In this document: positions 53,255-63,218 of the stretch, piece by piece
Layout: each line of letters begins with the position of its first letter
Numbering within the stretch: the first letter of the stretch is position 1
Assembly: GCA_019739335.1 (NCBI GenBank)
Contig: CP073261.1
Coordinates: forward strand, 3,152,001 to 3,216,000
Length of the DNA: 64,000 bases
Source of the DNA: Erythrobacter sp.
GTDB taxonomy: Bacteria > Pseudomonadota > Alphaproteobacteria > Sphingomonadales > Sphingomonadaceae
Direction: 5' to 3'
The notes under the pieces: generated by a model
Database searches by the model: none
Seen by the model: only the letters and a program-made list of their open reading frames with translations
Told to the model about the DNA's origin: nothing
Program-made: the position numbers and the translations under genes

Positions 53255-53743
53255 TCAGCCGAACGGGCCGTTGAGCTGGACGATCTGCCAGTTGAGCGCG
53301 CCCGCGATGGTCACCCAGATAAGGTAGGGCAGCAGCAGCAAGCTCGCCGTGCGAGACAGCCGCCAGCAATAGGCGATCAGCACCGCGATCGAGAGCCACA
53401 GAGCGATCAGCTCGAAGAAGGCCCAGTCTGGCCGCTGCATCCGGAAGAACAGCAGGCTCCACAGTATATTAAGGAAGCCATTCAGCGCAAACAGCCCGAT
53501 CAGTGTGTCCGAAACCCTGGTGCTGGGCGAAGCGCGCCAGGCGGATACAATGGCAACCGCCACCAGCGCAAAGATCACGGTCCAGACAATCGGGAAGGCA
53601 GCGCGAGGTGGGTTCCAGTCCGGCTTGGCCAGCCCTTCGTACCACGGCCCCAGATCGGTGATCGTCCCCCCCACTGTCGCGACGGCCAACGCCGCCAGCC
53701 CGGCGACGACGACGGGGAGAATCCAGCTTTTGCTCATGCTCAT
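53255..53743 (-). CDS. tspO: TspO/MBR-family tryptophan-rich sensory protein
   Basis: 162 residues from ATG 53743, which overlaps the bchP stop (ATGA). Five membrane helices carry the TspO motifs GPWYEGLAKPDWNPPRAAFPIVWTVI and ALNGFLNILWSLLFF. Bacterial TspO binds tetrapyrroles and, in Rhodobacter, represses photosynthesis genes in response to oxygen. Its place after bchP fits a regulatory role in porphyrin traffic. Confidence 0.92.
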   Translation of the reverse strand: MSMSKSWILPVVVAGLAALAVATVGGTITDLGPWYEGLAKPDWNPPRAAFPIVWTVIFALVAVAIVSAWRASPSTRVSDTLIGLFALNGFLNILWSLLFFRMQRPDWAFFELIALWLSIAVLIAYCWRLSRTASLLLLPYLIWVTIAGALNWQIVQLNGPFG

Positions 53744-54936
53744 TGCGTGACAGGTCTCAATCCCAGCAGATGCGCGGTATCCTTCACGAAGATGCGCAAA
53801 TGGGCAAGCGGGCGTGCGCGCACCAGCCGCTTGTTCATATAGGCCTGCCAGGTGAGCTGCTGCACGTCCTTGTCGGCGCACATGGCGACAAACCTCTCGC
53901 GGCGCTTGTCGCTCGAATACCAGAAGGACTGCATCATCCCGAGGATCCAGAACACCCGTCCGTGTTCACGCAGGAACTGCTTGCGCGCGCGCTTGAGCAC
54001 GGCGGGCTGGTCGCTGGCGATAAAGGCATCGGCAGTTTGGGCGGCGATACGGCCGCAGGTCATGGCGTAGAAAATACCTTCACCCGATGCGGGCGCGACC
54101 ACGCCGGCGGCATCGCCTGCAACCAGCACGTCGCGGCCATTGTCCCAGCGCTTCAGTGGCTTGAGCGGGATCGGTGCGCCTTCACGGCGGATCGTTTCGC
54201 AGTCCGCCAGCCCCATCTCCTCGCGCATGGTGTGCACCGCGCCGCGCAGCGACCAGCCCTTGTTGGCACTGCCCACGCCGATGCTCGCCTGCTCGCCGTG
54301 GGGGAAGACCCAGGCGTAGAAATCGGGCGAGAGGTGGCCCTGATATAGCACGTCGCAGCGCGAACCGTCGAACCCCTCAGGGGTGCTGGCAGGGGACTTG
54401 ATGACTTCGTGATAGGCGAAAACGCAGGGGATATCCTCTGCGCCCTGCAGGTTCTCGCGCGCCACGGCCGAGCGGGCACCGTCCGCGCCGATCACCAGTT
54501 TCGCGCGGGCTTGCCGCATTTCCCCGCCGCGTTCCTCGCGGTAGCAGACCAGCGGCCCGCTCCCGCCGTCGCGCTCGATATGATCGAAAGTGCCCTTGCG
54601 CCGTTCCGCCCCGGCGGCTTCCGCCCGCACCCGCAGCCATTCGTCGAATTCGCCGCGATCGACCATGCCGACATAGCCGATCTCACCCACCGGCATATCC
54701 ACCGCGCGGTTCGACGGCGCGACCATCCGCGCCGAGCGCGCCTTCGCCACCAGCAGCGATTGGGGAATCTCGAATTCTTCGAGCAGCCGTGGCGGCACCG
54801 CCCCGCCGCAGGGCTTGATCCGCCCTGCCCGGTCCAGCAGCAGCACGCTGCGCCCGGCTCTCGCAAGGTCCCAGGCCGCCGTTGCGCCCGAAGGCCCGCC
54901 TCCGACCACCACGACATCGAATTGTGCAGTGCTCAT
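53740..54936 (-). CDS. bchP: Geranylgeranyl diphosphate reductase (bacteriochlorophyll)
   Basis: A 398-residue flavoprotein with FAD motif VVVVGGGPSGATAAWDLARAG at residues 8-28. It reduces geranylgeranyl on bacteriochlorophyll a to phytyl. Family length. It overlaps pucC upstream and tspO downstream (ATGA). Confidence 0.93.
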   Translation of the reverse strand: MSTAQFDVVVVGGGPSGATAAWDLARAGRSVLLLDRAGRIKPCGGAVPPRLLEEFEIPQSLLVAKARSARMVAPSNRAVDMPVGEIGYVGMVDRGEFDEWLRVRAEAAGAERRKGTFDHIERDGGSGPLVCYREERGGEMRQARAKLVIGADGARSAVARENLQGAEDIPCVFAYHEVIKSPASTPEGFDGSRCDVLYQGHLSPDFYAWVFPHGEQASIGVGSANKGWSLRGAVHTMREEMGLADCETIRREGAPIPLKPLKRWDNGRDVLVAGDAAGVVAPASGEGIFYAMTCGRIAAQTADAFIASDQPAVLKRARKQFLREHGRVFWILGMMQSFWYSSDKRRERFVAMCADKDVQQLTWQAYMNKRLVRARPLAHLRIFVKDTAHLLGLRPVTQ

Positions 54937-56276
54937 GCCGTTACCAACTCCCCGTTAGCTTGCTTGCGACGTTTCGATGCGCGCACGGCAAGCAGTGCCG
55001 CGACGATGAAAAGTGCTGCTTCTAAAGCAAAAATGAGCTGGAAGGCCGCGCCGTCCTGCCCGCCGTTTGCGGCTTGCCAACTGCGCGCCATGTCCACGCC
55101 CACCGCGCCGATCAGCCCGCCTGCGCCAAAGGCAATCGCCTGCGATGCGCCCCAGACGCCCATGCGAACGCCTTCGCGGGTCGTTTCTCCGGCGCCAGCC
55201 AGCCCCATCATCGAACCAATGGCGGCCACCGCGAAAATGCCGTTGCAGAACCCCAGCGCGAAGACATTGGCGGCCAGCGGCCAGCCATCGCCAGCCTGCG
55301 CTGCCACGGCCAGCCCGGCGAGCGCCAGCGCCGATCCGGTGCAGCCGACCATGATCCACACCCGCAGTTCCACCGGCATTCGCCCGGCAAATGCGCTGCC
55401 GCCTACGCCGGCGGCAATCATGCCGAGCAGGACCCCGCCGTGTTGCATTCCGGCAAGGCTGGTCGATTCGCCCGGCGTCATACCGAACACCAGTCCCGCA
55501 AAGGGCTCAAGGATCAGGTCCTGCATCGAATAGGCGAGCATTGAGACGAAGATGAACAGGGTGAAGCGGCGCGCTTCGGGTTCGTGGAAAATCTCGCGGA
55601 TCGCGGGGGCGAAACCGGGGGAAGGACCTGCGCTGTCTTCGCGCTCCGCCACGAACAGTGTCGCGGTGTCCTCCAAACGGTACATCGCCAGCACGCAGAC
55701 CAGCAGCGCTCCCGCCACCACGCCGCCCGCAACCTGCATCAGCCGTTCGGGCGAGAACGGATCGAGCAGCGCGCCTGCTATGCCAGCGGAAATCACGATC
55801 CCGCTCACCATCATGATCCAGGTGGTTGCCGCCGCAGCAGCGCGTCGTTCGGGCGCGACGCCTGAGGCCAGCAGCGCCAGCATCGACGTCCCCCCCGCGC
55901 CTACCCCGGCGCCGATCAGCGTGAAAGCCAGCGCCGCCAGCGCGAAAGCGGCGAGCGATGGCTCCGCCAGCATGATCGTCGCCTGCACCGCCAGCAGTCC
56001 GCCAAGGCCGAGCACCGCCACGCCGCCCACGATCCAGGGCGTCCGCCGCCTCCCCAGATCCGAACCGTGGCCCCACAAGGGCCGCGTCAGCTGCACGGCG
56101 TAATGCCACGCCACCAGCCCCGCCGGGATCGCCGCTGCTAACGCATATTCGACGACCATGACCCGGTTAAGCAGCGATGTCGCCAGCATCACGATCGCGC
56201 CGATTGAGGCCTGCACTGCGCCCAATCGGACAATCGAGACCCATCCGAGGCCCTTGGAAGCGACGGGATTGCTCAT
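54933..56276 (-). CDS. pucC: PucC-family MFS protein (light-harvesting complex assembly)
   Basis: 447 residues from ATG 56276, which overlaps the bchG stop; a longer open frame over bchG is not real. It is an MFS-fold protein with about 12 membrane helices: LWGHGSDLGRRRTPWIVGG is the typical loop and MLALLASGVAPERRAAAAA a BCH2/PucC segment. In relatives this family (LhaA/PucC/Bch2) delivers bacteriochlorophyll to LH1 or LH2 assembly. There is no LH2 in the window, so an LH1 role is likely. Confidence 0.88.
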   Translation of the reverse strand: MSNPVASKGLGWVSIVRLGAVQASIGAIVMLATSLLNRVMVVEYALAAAIPAGLVAWHYAVQLTRPLWGHGSDLGRRRTPWIVGGVAVLGLGGLLAVQATIMLAEPSLAAFALAALAFTLIGAGVGAGGTSMLALLASGVAPERRAAAAATTWIMMVSGIVISAGIAGALLDPFSPERLMQVAGGVVAGALLVCVLAMYRLEDTATLFVAEREDSAGPSPGFAPAIREIFHEPEARRFTLFIFVSMLAYSMQDLILEPFAGLVFGMTPGESTSLAGMQHGGVLLGMIAAGVGGSAFAGRMPVELRVWIMVGCTGSALALAGLAVAAQAGDGWPLAANVFALGFCNGIFAVAAIGSMMGLAGAGETTREGVRMGVWGASQAIAFGAGGLIGAVGVDMARSWQAANGGQDGAAFQLIFALEAALFIVAALLAVRASKRRKQANGELVTA

Positions 56277-57175
56277 ACGTAGCCCCCCAGCCCGAGCGAT
56301 GCCGCCAGCATCCCCAGCACATAGAGCGTGACCCCCGTCGCGTTGTACCAGGGCGCATGTCGGGCGGGATCCGAGATGAGACGCGGCATCAGCGCGAGTT
56401 GCACCAGCAGCAGAACACTCACGGCTATCGCCGAGATCGTCATGCCCCACTGCGCCAGCAGTGCCACCACCGCTATTTGCGGTACAGCCATCACCACGCA
56501 GGCCAGCCGCGCCGCACGCCCGACGCCCAGCGTGACGGGGAGCGAGCGCAGGCCGGTGGCCTTGTCCCCCTCCACCGCCTTGAAATCATTGAGCGTCATG
56601 ATGCCATGCGCGCCGAAACTGTAGAGCCCCAGCACGATCAGCACGGTGCCCGGCGGCAAAGCGCCCGCCATCACACTTGCACCGGTGAACCAGCTCAGCC
56701 CTTCATAGGTCAGTGCCACAACTGCCGGGCCGAGCCAGCCGCTGGTCTTGAAGCGGAACGGAGGCGCGGAATAGGCCCATGCGCAGGCGAGGCCGAGCAC
56801 CGTTGCCGCGAACACCCACGGCCCGGTGAGCCAGGCCACCGCCAGCGACAGCAGTGTCCCCGCACTTGCCACGCGCAGGCCCCAGGTGCCGCCTACCCGC
56901 CCCGAGGGAATCGGCCGGTTCGGCTCATTGATTGCATCGACATGCCGGTCGAACCAGTCATTCACCGCTTGGCTGGTGCCGCAGACCAGCGGCCCGGTGA
57001 GGGCAATTCCGGCGATCAGGAACGGCCAGCGCGTGTCCAGCGGCATCCCGCTCGACACCACTCCGCACATGAAGGCCCACATGGGCGGAAACCACGTAAT
57101 CGGCTTCAAAAGTTCCAGCACATCGCGCGCCGCCGGAGGCGGGACGCGAGTTGTGGAGACAAGCGATTGATCCAT
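56273..57175 (-). CDS. bchG: Bacteriochlorophyll synthase (geranylgeranyl transferase)
   Basis: A 300-residue UbiA-type prenyltransferase with the Mg-diphosphate motif AVNDWFDRHVDAINEPNRPI (N/DxxxD) and YSFGAHGIMTLNDFKAVEGD (second Asp-rich motif). It esterifies bacteriochlorophyllide with geranylgeranyl diphosphate. A PpsR-like palindrome lies 30 bases upstream of its ATG. Confidence 0.95.
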   Translation of the reverse strand: MDQSLVSTTRVPPPAARDVLELLKPITWFPPMWAFMCGVVSSGMPLDTRWPFLIAGIALTGPLVCGTSQAVNDWFDRHVDAINEPNRPIPSGRVGGTWGLRVASAGTLLSLAVAWLTGPWVFAATVLGLACAWAYSAPPFRFKTSGWLGPAVVALTYEGLSWFTGASVMAGALPPGTVLIVLGLYSFGAHGIMTLNDFKAVEGDKATGLRSLPVTLGVGRAARLACVVMAVPQIAVVALLAQWGMTISAIAVSVLLLVQLALMPRLISDPARHAPWYNATGVTLYVLGMLAASLGLGGYV

Positions 57176-57204
57176 CCGGCAAGGCTATGCCTGACAGGTT
57201 GAAG

Positions 57205-57222
57205 CGTCAAATTATTTTGACA
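57205..57222 (-). promoter_or_regulatory. PpsR-like operator upstream of bchG
   Basis: On the minus strand TGTCAAAATAATTTGACG is TGT-N12-ACG, one mismatch from TGT-N12-ACA. The core GTCAAAATAATTTGAC is almost perfectly symmetric. It lies between the ppsR stop and bchG start, so bchG-pucC-bchP can be repressed separately from ppsR. Confidence 0.6.
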
Positions 57223-57235
57223 GTTAGTCTTCGGA

Positions 57236-58657
57236 TTACTCCGATTCAGCGTCCAGATTTCCCATTCCATGCCGATGCAGCTTGGAGTAGAGGCTCTGGC
57301 GGCTGAGGCCGAGAATCTCGGCAGCGGAGGCGCGGTTATCCGACGTGTGCGTGAGCGCAGCCTCAATGCACAGCCGTTCGATCAGGTCGGTACTTTCGCG
57401 CACGATGTCCTTCAGCGACATTCGTCCAACCAGTTCGGTCAACTGCTCCACCGAACGCGGAAGATCGCTCGCCACCGGCGGCAGATCGCGCAGTCGGCGG
57501 CCTACCGGGCGGATAACCAGTCCCATATAAGGCTCTTCGCCATCGGTCTGGACTGCGGAAAGCTCCACCGGCTCTCCGGCGAAACTGTCACTCGCTCCAA
57601 CCACGGTACTAACGTTGCGGGCAAAGCCATGTTTGGCGAGCTGTCCACGCACCAGTTCCAGATCAATCCCCGGTCGACCGACATAGTCGCCCAGCGGCTG
57701 GTTCAGCAGGTGATCGACACTGGCCACCCCGACCAGATCGGCAAATTGCGCATTGGCGGCGGCGATGTTTAGCTTCGAGTCGGCTAGCACGAAGGCGTCC
57801 GGCATGCGCTCTATCACCGCCAGCACCGGCCCGGAGACTTCATCTCCATGAGTCGTACCCGAACGCATTCGCAAGAGCAGGTACTGCGTGCCGCGCTGGC
57901 GGAAGCTTGACGCCTTTAGGGTCAGTTCCTCGCCGCCATCCGCGAGCGCCAGAGTTATCGGTGAAACGGCATTCGATGCAGCGGCAGAACCGAGGAAGGC
58001 GATCAGCGCATCGCGGGAAGCACGCGGGAACAGACCCGCCACCTTGCTGTCCACCAGATCGCCCGATGCCGCCTTGAGCAAGCGATGGGCTGCGGGATTG
58101 GCTTCGCGGATGCGGTAGCCGTCACCCTCCACCACCAGGGTTGCTTCTGACACGGTATCGAACAGCAGGCGATAGCGGTTTTCGGCCTGCCGCAATCGCA
58201 TGTAATCGCGTTCGAGCGCTTGCTGGGCTTGCAGGAAACGCTGCTGCAACGCCGATTCTTCACGCATGTCTCGTCCGAGTGCGAGGCAGCGCTCCGAATT
58301 CTCGAAAGCCACCAGCGCATAACGCACCGGCGCATCGCCATCTTCGCTAAAGTGGTTGATTTGCCGCCAGCGCTGGGCCTTGCCTTCGCGCATTGACCCC
58401 AGCATTTCCATCACCTTGGCACGGCTCTCGACAGTCACGGTGTCAACCAGATCACGGCCAATCCAGCTTTCAACCTGCGGAAAAAAATGCGGATCGGCGC
58501 TGCCGCCGACGATCGTGCCATCGCGATCGAGTACGAGGCAGATGTCGCCGGCAATCAGCGCCAGCCTAGCGGCGGCCGTGGGATCGGAATCATCAAAAAT
58601 ACCGGCGAAATCACCGTATTGAAGCTTGCCTTCGATACTATGTTTTCGAGTGAGCAT
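57236..58657 (-). CDS. ppsR: Photosynthesis gene repressor PpsR/CrtJ
   Basis: A 473-residue redox-responsive repressor: an N-terminal region, PAS domains at about 30-140, 165-275 and 290-395, and a C-terminal Fis-type helix-turn-helix (AAEILGLSRQSLYSKLHRHG). Cys430 in IERLCIEAAL, just before the HTH, is the conserved redox Cys (Cys424/Cys420 in Rhodobacter). A further Cys lies in DICLVLDRDG (about residue 39). It binds TGT-N12-ACA sites such as those found here. It follows ppaA by 12 bases, so the repressor and antirepressor are co-expressed. Confidence 0.95.
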   Translation of the reverse strand: MLTRKHSIEGKLQYGDFAGIFDDSDPTAAARLALIAGDICLVLDRDGTIVGGSADPHFFPQVESWIGRDLVDTVTVESRAKVMEMLGSMREGKAQRWRQINHFSEDGDAPVRYALVAFENSERCLALGRDMREESALQQRFLQAQQALERDYMRLRQAENRYRLLFDTVSEATLVVEGDGYRIREANPAAHRLLKAASGDLVDSKVAGLFPRASRDALIAFLGSAAASNAVSPITLALADGGEELTLKASSFRQRGTQYLLLRMRSGTTHGDEVSGPVLAVIERMPDAFVLADSKLNIAAANAQFADLVGVASVDHLLNQPLGDYVGRPGIDLELVRGQLAKHGFARNVSTVVGASDSFAGEPVELSAVQTDGEEPYMGLVIRPVGRRLRDLPPVASDLPRSVEQLTELVGRMSLKDIVRESTDLIERLCIEAALTHTSDNRASAAEILGLSRQSLYSKLHRHGMGNLDAESE

Positions 58658-58669
58658 TCTGGCTCCGGA

Positions 58670-59596
58670 TCATGCTTCGAAGCAGAAATTCCCCCTCGAA
58701 ACGGGGACGATCCTGTCTGCCAGGATCAGTGCTGAATTTGCGTCGATGGCAGTGCCATCAGCGCCTGCCCTGTCGGCCAAGGCTGGGTTGGCATTGATAG
58801 CCCGACCGCCGACTATAACCTTGACCGAGCGGCATTTTGAGACGCTGCGAATGGCCGTAAGCAGGCTTGCAATCTCGCCGCTAGGGCAGTCGGTGCTGAC
58901 CGTCAATCCCACCAGTTCGAACTCGCGATCGGAAATAACCCGTAGCAATTCGGACCTTTGCGGCTCAACCAAGGCCTCGCTATCCCATCCTGCGCGGGCA
59001 AATACTTCCTCCACCATCAGCGTGCCGAAGCAATGCTGTTCGCCCGGCATCGGGCTGAACAGCGCGCTGCGCGCAGGTTCGAACTCTTCGGGAGTCGCCG
59101 GTGAACGCTGGGCAATTTCCCGCATGACTTCCTGCAGTCGCCACAGCCCCATCGTCACATCGACGAAATCGCAGCGGTCCTCCTCCCAGTACTCGCCCAG
59201 CCGCCGTGCGGCAGGAGCCAGAAGCTGGACGAAAACATCCTCGGGGGTAATGCCGCGGACGAGGAAATGTTCGACCTCCAGCATCAACTCATTGGCCTCG
59301 AGTTCAAGCGCCATCGGCGCAAAAGCTTCGGCTTCTTCGAGCGAAACGGCCCGTAGGTCTTCGACTATCCGCACCCGCCGGACAATGCTGCCATCACGCT
59401 GGTGCGCGACCAGCAGACGGGGAAGAATCTCCTGTTCGATGAGGCTATCGACCGGGCCGCCTTCCGGTGACGGAACCATTGCCCCCTTCATTCGTGATCG
59501 GAAAGTATGAAAGGCGGAGGACGACCCCAGCGTGTCGCCAGTCCCTGAAAGCTTCGGGCGCGCCCTCCCGGAGCCTGCGCCAAATGCCGATGCCAT
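58670..59596 (-). CDS. ppaA: PpaA/AerR antirepressor, B12-binding-type
   Basis: 308 residues from ATG 59596, preceded by GGGAGAG; the frame starts 13 codons further up as well. It has the SCHIC domain of the cobalamin-binding fold: LLAPAARRLGEYWEEDRCDFVDVTMG, MPGEQHCFGTLMVEEVFARAGWD and LVGLTVSTDCPSGEIASL, with VKVIVGGRAINANPALADRAGADG. In relatives PpaA/AerR binds B12 or heme and prevents PpsR/CrtJ binding. The His in GEQH is the candidate ligand. First gene of its chain, divergent from bchF. Confidence 0.9.
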   Translation of the reverse strand: MASAFGAGSGRARPKLSGTGDTLGSSSAFHTFRSRMKGAMVPSPEGGPVDSLIEQEILPRLLVAHQRDGSIVRRVRIVEDLRAVSLEEAEAFAPMALELEANELMLEVEHFLVRGITPEDVFVQLLAPAARRLGEYWEEDRCDFVDVTMGLWRLQEVMREIAQRSPATPEEFEPARSALFSPMPGEQHCFGTLMVEEVFARAGWDSEALVEPQRSELLRVISDREFELVGLTVSTDCPSGEIASLLTAIRSVSKCRSVKVIVGGRAINANPALADRAGADGTAIDANSALILADRIVPVSRGNFCFEA

Positions 59597-59718
59597 AGTA
59601 TGCTCTCCCGTCCGGAGCGGCGCGGATCGCGTCATCCTTTCCCAAGCAGATACATAGTCTGAGTCGATAAAGGTGAGCCAAGGCTAATCACATTAGGAGC
59701 GATTGGCAAACCGTAAAG

Positions 59719-59755
59719 TGTCAAATAAATTTGTCGTCCAGTTTAGTTGACACTT
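59719..59755. promoter_or_regulatory. Divergent ppaA-bchF operator region
   Basis: TGTCAAATAAATTTGTCG (59719-59736) resembles the PpsR site of bchG but lacks the final ACA. AAGTGTCAA (59716-59724) and TTGACACTT (59747-59755) are a perfect 9-bp inverted repeat spanning it. The right arm contains a -35-like TTGACA (59747-59752) oriented to bchF. It probably controls bchFNBH and possibly ppaA. Confidence 0.55.
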
Positions 59756-59798
59756 TGCTCATAAGAGGCGTAGTCTCCAGCATCAGCAAGGCGAAGGA

Positions 59799-61636
<1,838 letters not shown>

Positions 61637-61640
61637 GCCG

Positions 61641-63218
61641 ATGCAGCTCGCCGTCTGGACATACGAAGGCCCGCCCCACGTTGGCGCGATGCGCGTGGCG
61701 ACGGCGATGGAGGGGATGCACTATGTCCTCCACGCGCCGCAGGGCGATACCTATGCCGACCTGCTGTTCACGATGATCGAGCGGCGCGGCAAGCGCCCGC
61801 CGGTTACCTATACCACCTTCCAGGCACGCGATCTCGGCAAGGATACCGCGCAACTGTTCCAGGATGCAGCGCGCGATGCCTATGCCCGCTTCGCTCCGCA
61901 GGCGATGATGGTAGGCGCCAGTTGCACCGCCGAACTGATCCAGGACGATCCCGCCGGCCTCGCCGAAGCGATGCGCCTGCCCTGCCCGGTCATTCCGCTC
62001 GAACTGCCGAGCTACCAGCGCAAGGAAAACTGGGGCGCGGCGGAGAGCTTTTACCAGGTCGTCCGCACGCTGGCCGATCAGACCGTGCGACCGCGCGGTG
62101 GTGAAAAGGCGCTGGTCAATGTGCTCGGCCCCGCAGCGCTCGGCTTCCGCCATCGCGACGATCTGGTGGAAGTGCGCAAGATTCTCGACGCGCTGGGCGT
62201 CGAAGTGAACTGCGTGGCCCCGCTGGGTGCTTCGCCTGCCGACATCGCCCGCATCGGCGCGGCCGATTTCAACGTGGTGCTCTATCCCGAAATCGGCGAG
62301 GAAGCTGCGCGCTGGCTGGAAAAGGCCTTCAACCAGCCCGCCGTCCGCGTCGTGCCCATCGGCGTTGGTGCGACCCGCGAATTCATCACCGCTGTTGCCG
62401 CCTTGGCTGGAGTCGATCCCGCCCCGGCGCTGGGCGATCTGGCATCGCGGATGCCGTGGTGGAGCCGCTCGGTCGATTCGACCTACCTTACCGGCAAGCG
62501 CGTTTTCATCTTCGGCGATGCCACCCACGCTGTCGCCGCTGCCCGCATCGCCCGCGACGAGCTCGGCTTCGAAGTCTGTGGCCTCGGCTGTTACAACCGC
62601 GAATTCGCCCGCGAACTACGCAATGCCGCCAAGCTCTACGGGCTCGATCCGCTGATTACCGACGACCACATGGAAGTCGAGGACGCCATCGCCGCCGCCT
62701 CGCCCGAACTGGTGCTGGGCACGCAGATGGAGCGCCACATCGCCAAGCGGCTGGGCCTGCCCTGCGCGGTGATTTCCTCCCCGGTCCACGTGCAGGACTT
62801 CCCCGCCCGCCACAGCCCGCAAATGGGCTTCGAAGGCGCGAACGTGATTTTCGATACCTGGGTTCACCCGCTGGTGATGGGGCTGGAAGAGCACCTGCTG
62901 ACGATGTTCCGCGAGGATTTCGAATTCTCCGACACGGCGGGGGCGAGCCATCTCCATTCTCCCCTCCCGCTTGCGGGAGGGGCCGGGGGTGGGCCTGTAG
63001 CATCGCAAGGCTCGGCTGTCGCCTCGCCCCCACCCCTAGCCCCTCCCGCAAGCGGGATGGGGGTTTGGTCTGACGAGGCCGAGCGCGAGCTGAAGAAGAT
63101 CCCCTTCTTCGTCCGCGGCAAGGCGCGTCGCAATACCGAGCTTTACGCTGCCGACCACGGCCGCGCGCAGATCGATCTGGCGACGCTGTACGATGCAAAG
63201 GCGCATTATGCCCGCTAA
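61641..63218 (+). CDS. bchB: Light-independent protochlorophyllide reductase subunit B, with repeat-derived linker
   Basis: A 525-residue NifK-like subunit: [20 protein letters not shown] carries the cluster Cys, and the C-terminal PCP-reductase domain is [18 protein letters not shown]...YDAKAHYAR. Between the catalytic domain and that C-terminal part, residues about 441-474 ([12 protein letters not shown]...[10 protein letters not shown]) are the translation of a palindromic repeat (62961-63062) inserted in frame; the rest matches BchB. Overall length is normal because this linker is variable in the family. bchH starts 11 bases inside the end. Confidence 0.93.
   Translation: MQLAVWTYEGPPHVGAMRVATAMEGMHYVLHAPQGDTYADLLFTMIERRGKRPPVTYTTFQARDLGKDTAQLFQDAARDAYARFAPQAMMVGASCTAELIQDDPAGLAEAMRLPCPVIPLELPSYQRKENWGAAESFYQVVRTLADQTVRPRGGEKALVNVLGPAALGFRHRDDLVEVRKILDALGVEVNCVAPLGASPADIARIGAADFNVVLYPEIGEEAARWLEKAFNQPAVRVVPIGVGATREFITAVAALAGVDPAPALGDLASRMPWWSRSVDSTYLTGKRVFIFGDATHAVAAARIARDELGFEVCGLGCYNREFARELRNAAKLYGLDPLITDDHMEVEDAIAAASPELVLGTQMERHIAKRLGLPCAVISSPVHVQDFPARHSPQMGFEGANVIFDTWVHPLVMGLEEHLLTMFREDFEFSDTAGASHLHSPLPLAGGAGGGPVASQGSAVASPPPLAPPASGMGVWSDEAERELKKIPFFVRGKARRNTELYAADHGRAQIDLATLYDAKAHYAR
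62961..63062. repeat. Palindromic repeat inserted in bchB
   Basis: Left arm CCCCTCCCGCTTGCGGGAGG and right arm CCCTCCCGCAAGCGGGATGG are inverted copies that extend outwards into GGGGTGGG/CCCCACCC tracts. The 102-base element is a multiple of three and keeps the reading frame. It resembles the dispersed intergenic palindromes of sphingomonads. Confidence 0.8.
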
